In this document: positions 63,579 to 64,000 of the stretch, in pieces
Numbering within the stretch: the stretch's first letter is position 1
Layout of the letters: every line of letters begins with the position of its first letter
Source: Scytonema tolypothrichoides VB-61278
GTDB taxonomy: Bacteria; Cyanobacteriota; Cyanobacteriia; Cyanobacteriales; Nostocaceae
Direction: 5' to 3'
NCBI RefSeq assembly: GCF_000828085.3
Contig: NZ_JXCA02000024.1
Span: forward strand, 1-64,000
DNA: 64,000 nt
The notes under the pieces: generated by a model
What the model was told of the DNA's origin: nothing
Databases searched by the model: none
Seen by the model: the letters and a program-made list of their open reading frames with translations, nothing else
Position numbers and translations under genes: made by a program

Positions 63579-64000
63579 TTACGACTTAGATCTTGCTTCC
63601 AAGTTTTCTAAGCGGCTTCTGAGTTCTTGGTTTTGTTGTCTGAGTTGGTCAAGTTCAGAACGTAACTGACGAAGCGCATTTTCAGAACCAATGTTGGTTT
63701 GCACCTTGGAAATCTCTTCCTCGGCGTAGCGACGTACGCGCCCATCTGGTGTTTGGTCAGCCTTGGCTTGCAAAATTCCAATTGCTTTGGCGATTTCCAT
63801 TTGTCCAAGGGCTGTGACTACTGCTATTTCAGTTAAAAAGAATGTTTCCTTGGAAATTTCCGTCAATCGCTCTAAAATCCGTTCCACATTGGCACTATTT
63901 TGACCAACAGAAATCTTTCCAAGAGCACGAATTGCGGCTAAACGCAAGGGTTGTGGTACACCAAGGTTAGTGTATTCCATGAGGAGATTTAAAGCGGCTT
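63579..64000 (-). CDS. C-terminal part of a HEAT-repeat protein, probably M1 family aminopeptidase (cut by window edge)
   Basis: The frame stays open past the ATG at 63980 to the window edge (AALNLLMEYTNLG), so this is the end of a longer protein. About 140 residues are visible: helical HEAT-like repeats (LRLAAIRALGKISVG, FFLTEIAVVTALGQMEIAKAI), then GRVRRYAEEEISKVQ and a C-terminal coiled coil (LRSELDQLRQQNQELRSRLENLEARSK). This end is typical of cyanobacterial M1 aminopeptidases, which carry HEAT repeats after the zinc-protease domain. Without the HExxH region the enzyme identity is inferred. Confidence 0.65.
   Translation of the reverse strand, partial: AALNLLMEYTNLGVPQPLRLAAIRALGKISVGQNSANVERILERLTEISKETFFLTEIAVVTALGQMEIAKAIGILQAKADQTPDGRVRRYAEEEISKVQTNIGSENALRQLRSELDQLRQQNQELRSRLENLEARSKS

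Noticed and set aside
1-64000. tRNA, rRNA or other classical RNA genes
   Set aside because: No cloverleaf with a GTTCRANNC arm or rRNA-like stretch was recognised by eye; a tRNAscan/Rfam run could still find something missed.

Overview
The window looks like chromosome of a filamentous, probably heterocyst-forming cyanobacterium (Nostocales type). The evidence is GCGATCGC (HIP1) octamers on both strands, several heptanucleotide tandem arrays of the kind described from Calothrix/Nostoc-type genomes, and dispersed GC-rich palindromic repeats in the spacers. Protein families also fit: an HPr-kinase-like lasso enzyme, DUF4336, a TnpB/RHH pair and a cyanobacterial Wzc-type kinase. No rRNA, tRNA or CRISPR array was seen. 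Species cannot be named from this sequence alone.

Layout. 1-212 is the edge of an IS630-like transposase. 1.2-2.0 kb holds one small basic ORF and spacer. 2.0-30.9 kb, all on the + strand, is a large surface-polysaccharide locus: a WecG/TagA-type transferase, a decayed rfbC-rfbD copy, an ABC-2 exporter (Wzm/Wzt), an SDR sugar epimerase/dehydratase, the full dTDP-L-rhamnose set rfbB-A-C-D, twelve further glycosyltransferases of GT2/GT4 type, a membrane-anchored pectate-lyase-fold protein, an FkbM methyltransferase and an O-antigen polymerase/ligase-like membrane protein. A TnpB gene with a divergent ribbon-helix-helix gene is wedged between two glycosyltransferase genes at 26.8-28.2 kb.

30.9-38.5 kb on the - strand is a complete lasso-peptide biosynthetic cluster, transcribed in the order B1 (PqqD-like recognition protein), B2 (transglutaminase-like leader protease), C (asparagine-synthetase-like macrolactam cyclase), A (65-residue precursor), K (HPr-kinase-like), D (ABC exporter), N (nucleotidyltransferase). 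The leader carries the exact Y-x2-P-x-L-x3-G-x5-T motif. The implied core is unusual: Ile at +1, Asp at +9, a 35-residue tail with two Cys, and a C-terminal Tyr. This is the most notable system in the window.

39-50 kb is a mixed housekeeping/accessory stretch: a ureohydrolase, NudC, a neutral zinc metallopeptidase, a 2OG-Fe(II) oxygenase, a response regulator, DUF4336, an aldo/keto reductase, a methyltransferase and small unknowns, with many dispersed repeats. 50-63 kb on the - strand is a second polysaccharide locus of Wzx/Wzy type: a Wzx-like flippase, two tandem duplicate GT2 genes, three GT4 genes, an acyltransferase, a Wzy-like protein and a Wzc tyrosine autokinase. The window ends in the C-terminus of a HEAT-repeat protein, probably an M1 aminopeptidase.

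Together the + strand locus can make dTDP-rhamnose, assemble a glycan and export it through an ABC transporter. The - strand locus supplies the flippase, polymerase and co-polymerase parts for a Wzx/Wzy route. Whether these serve one polymer or two cannot be told from sequence.
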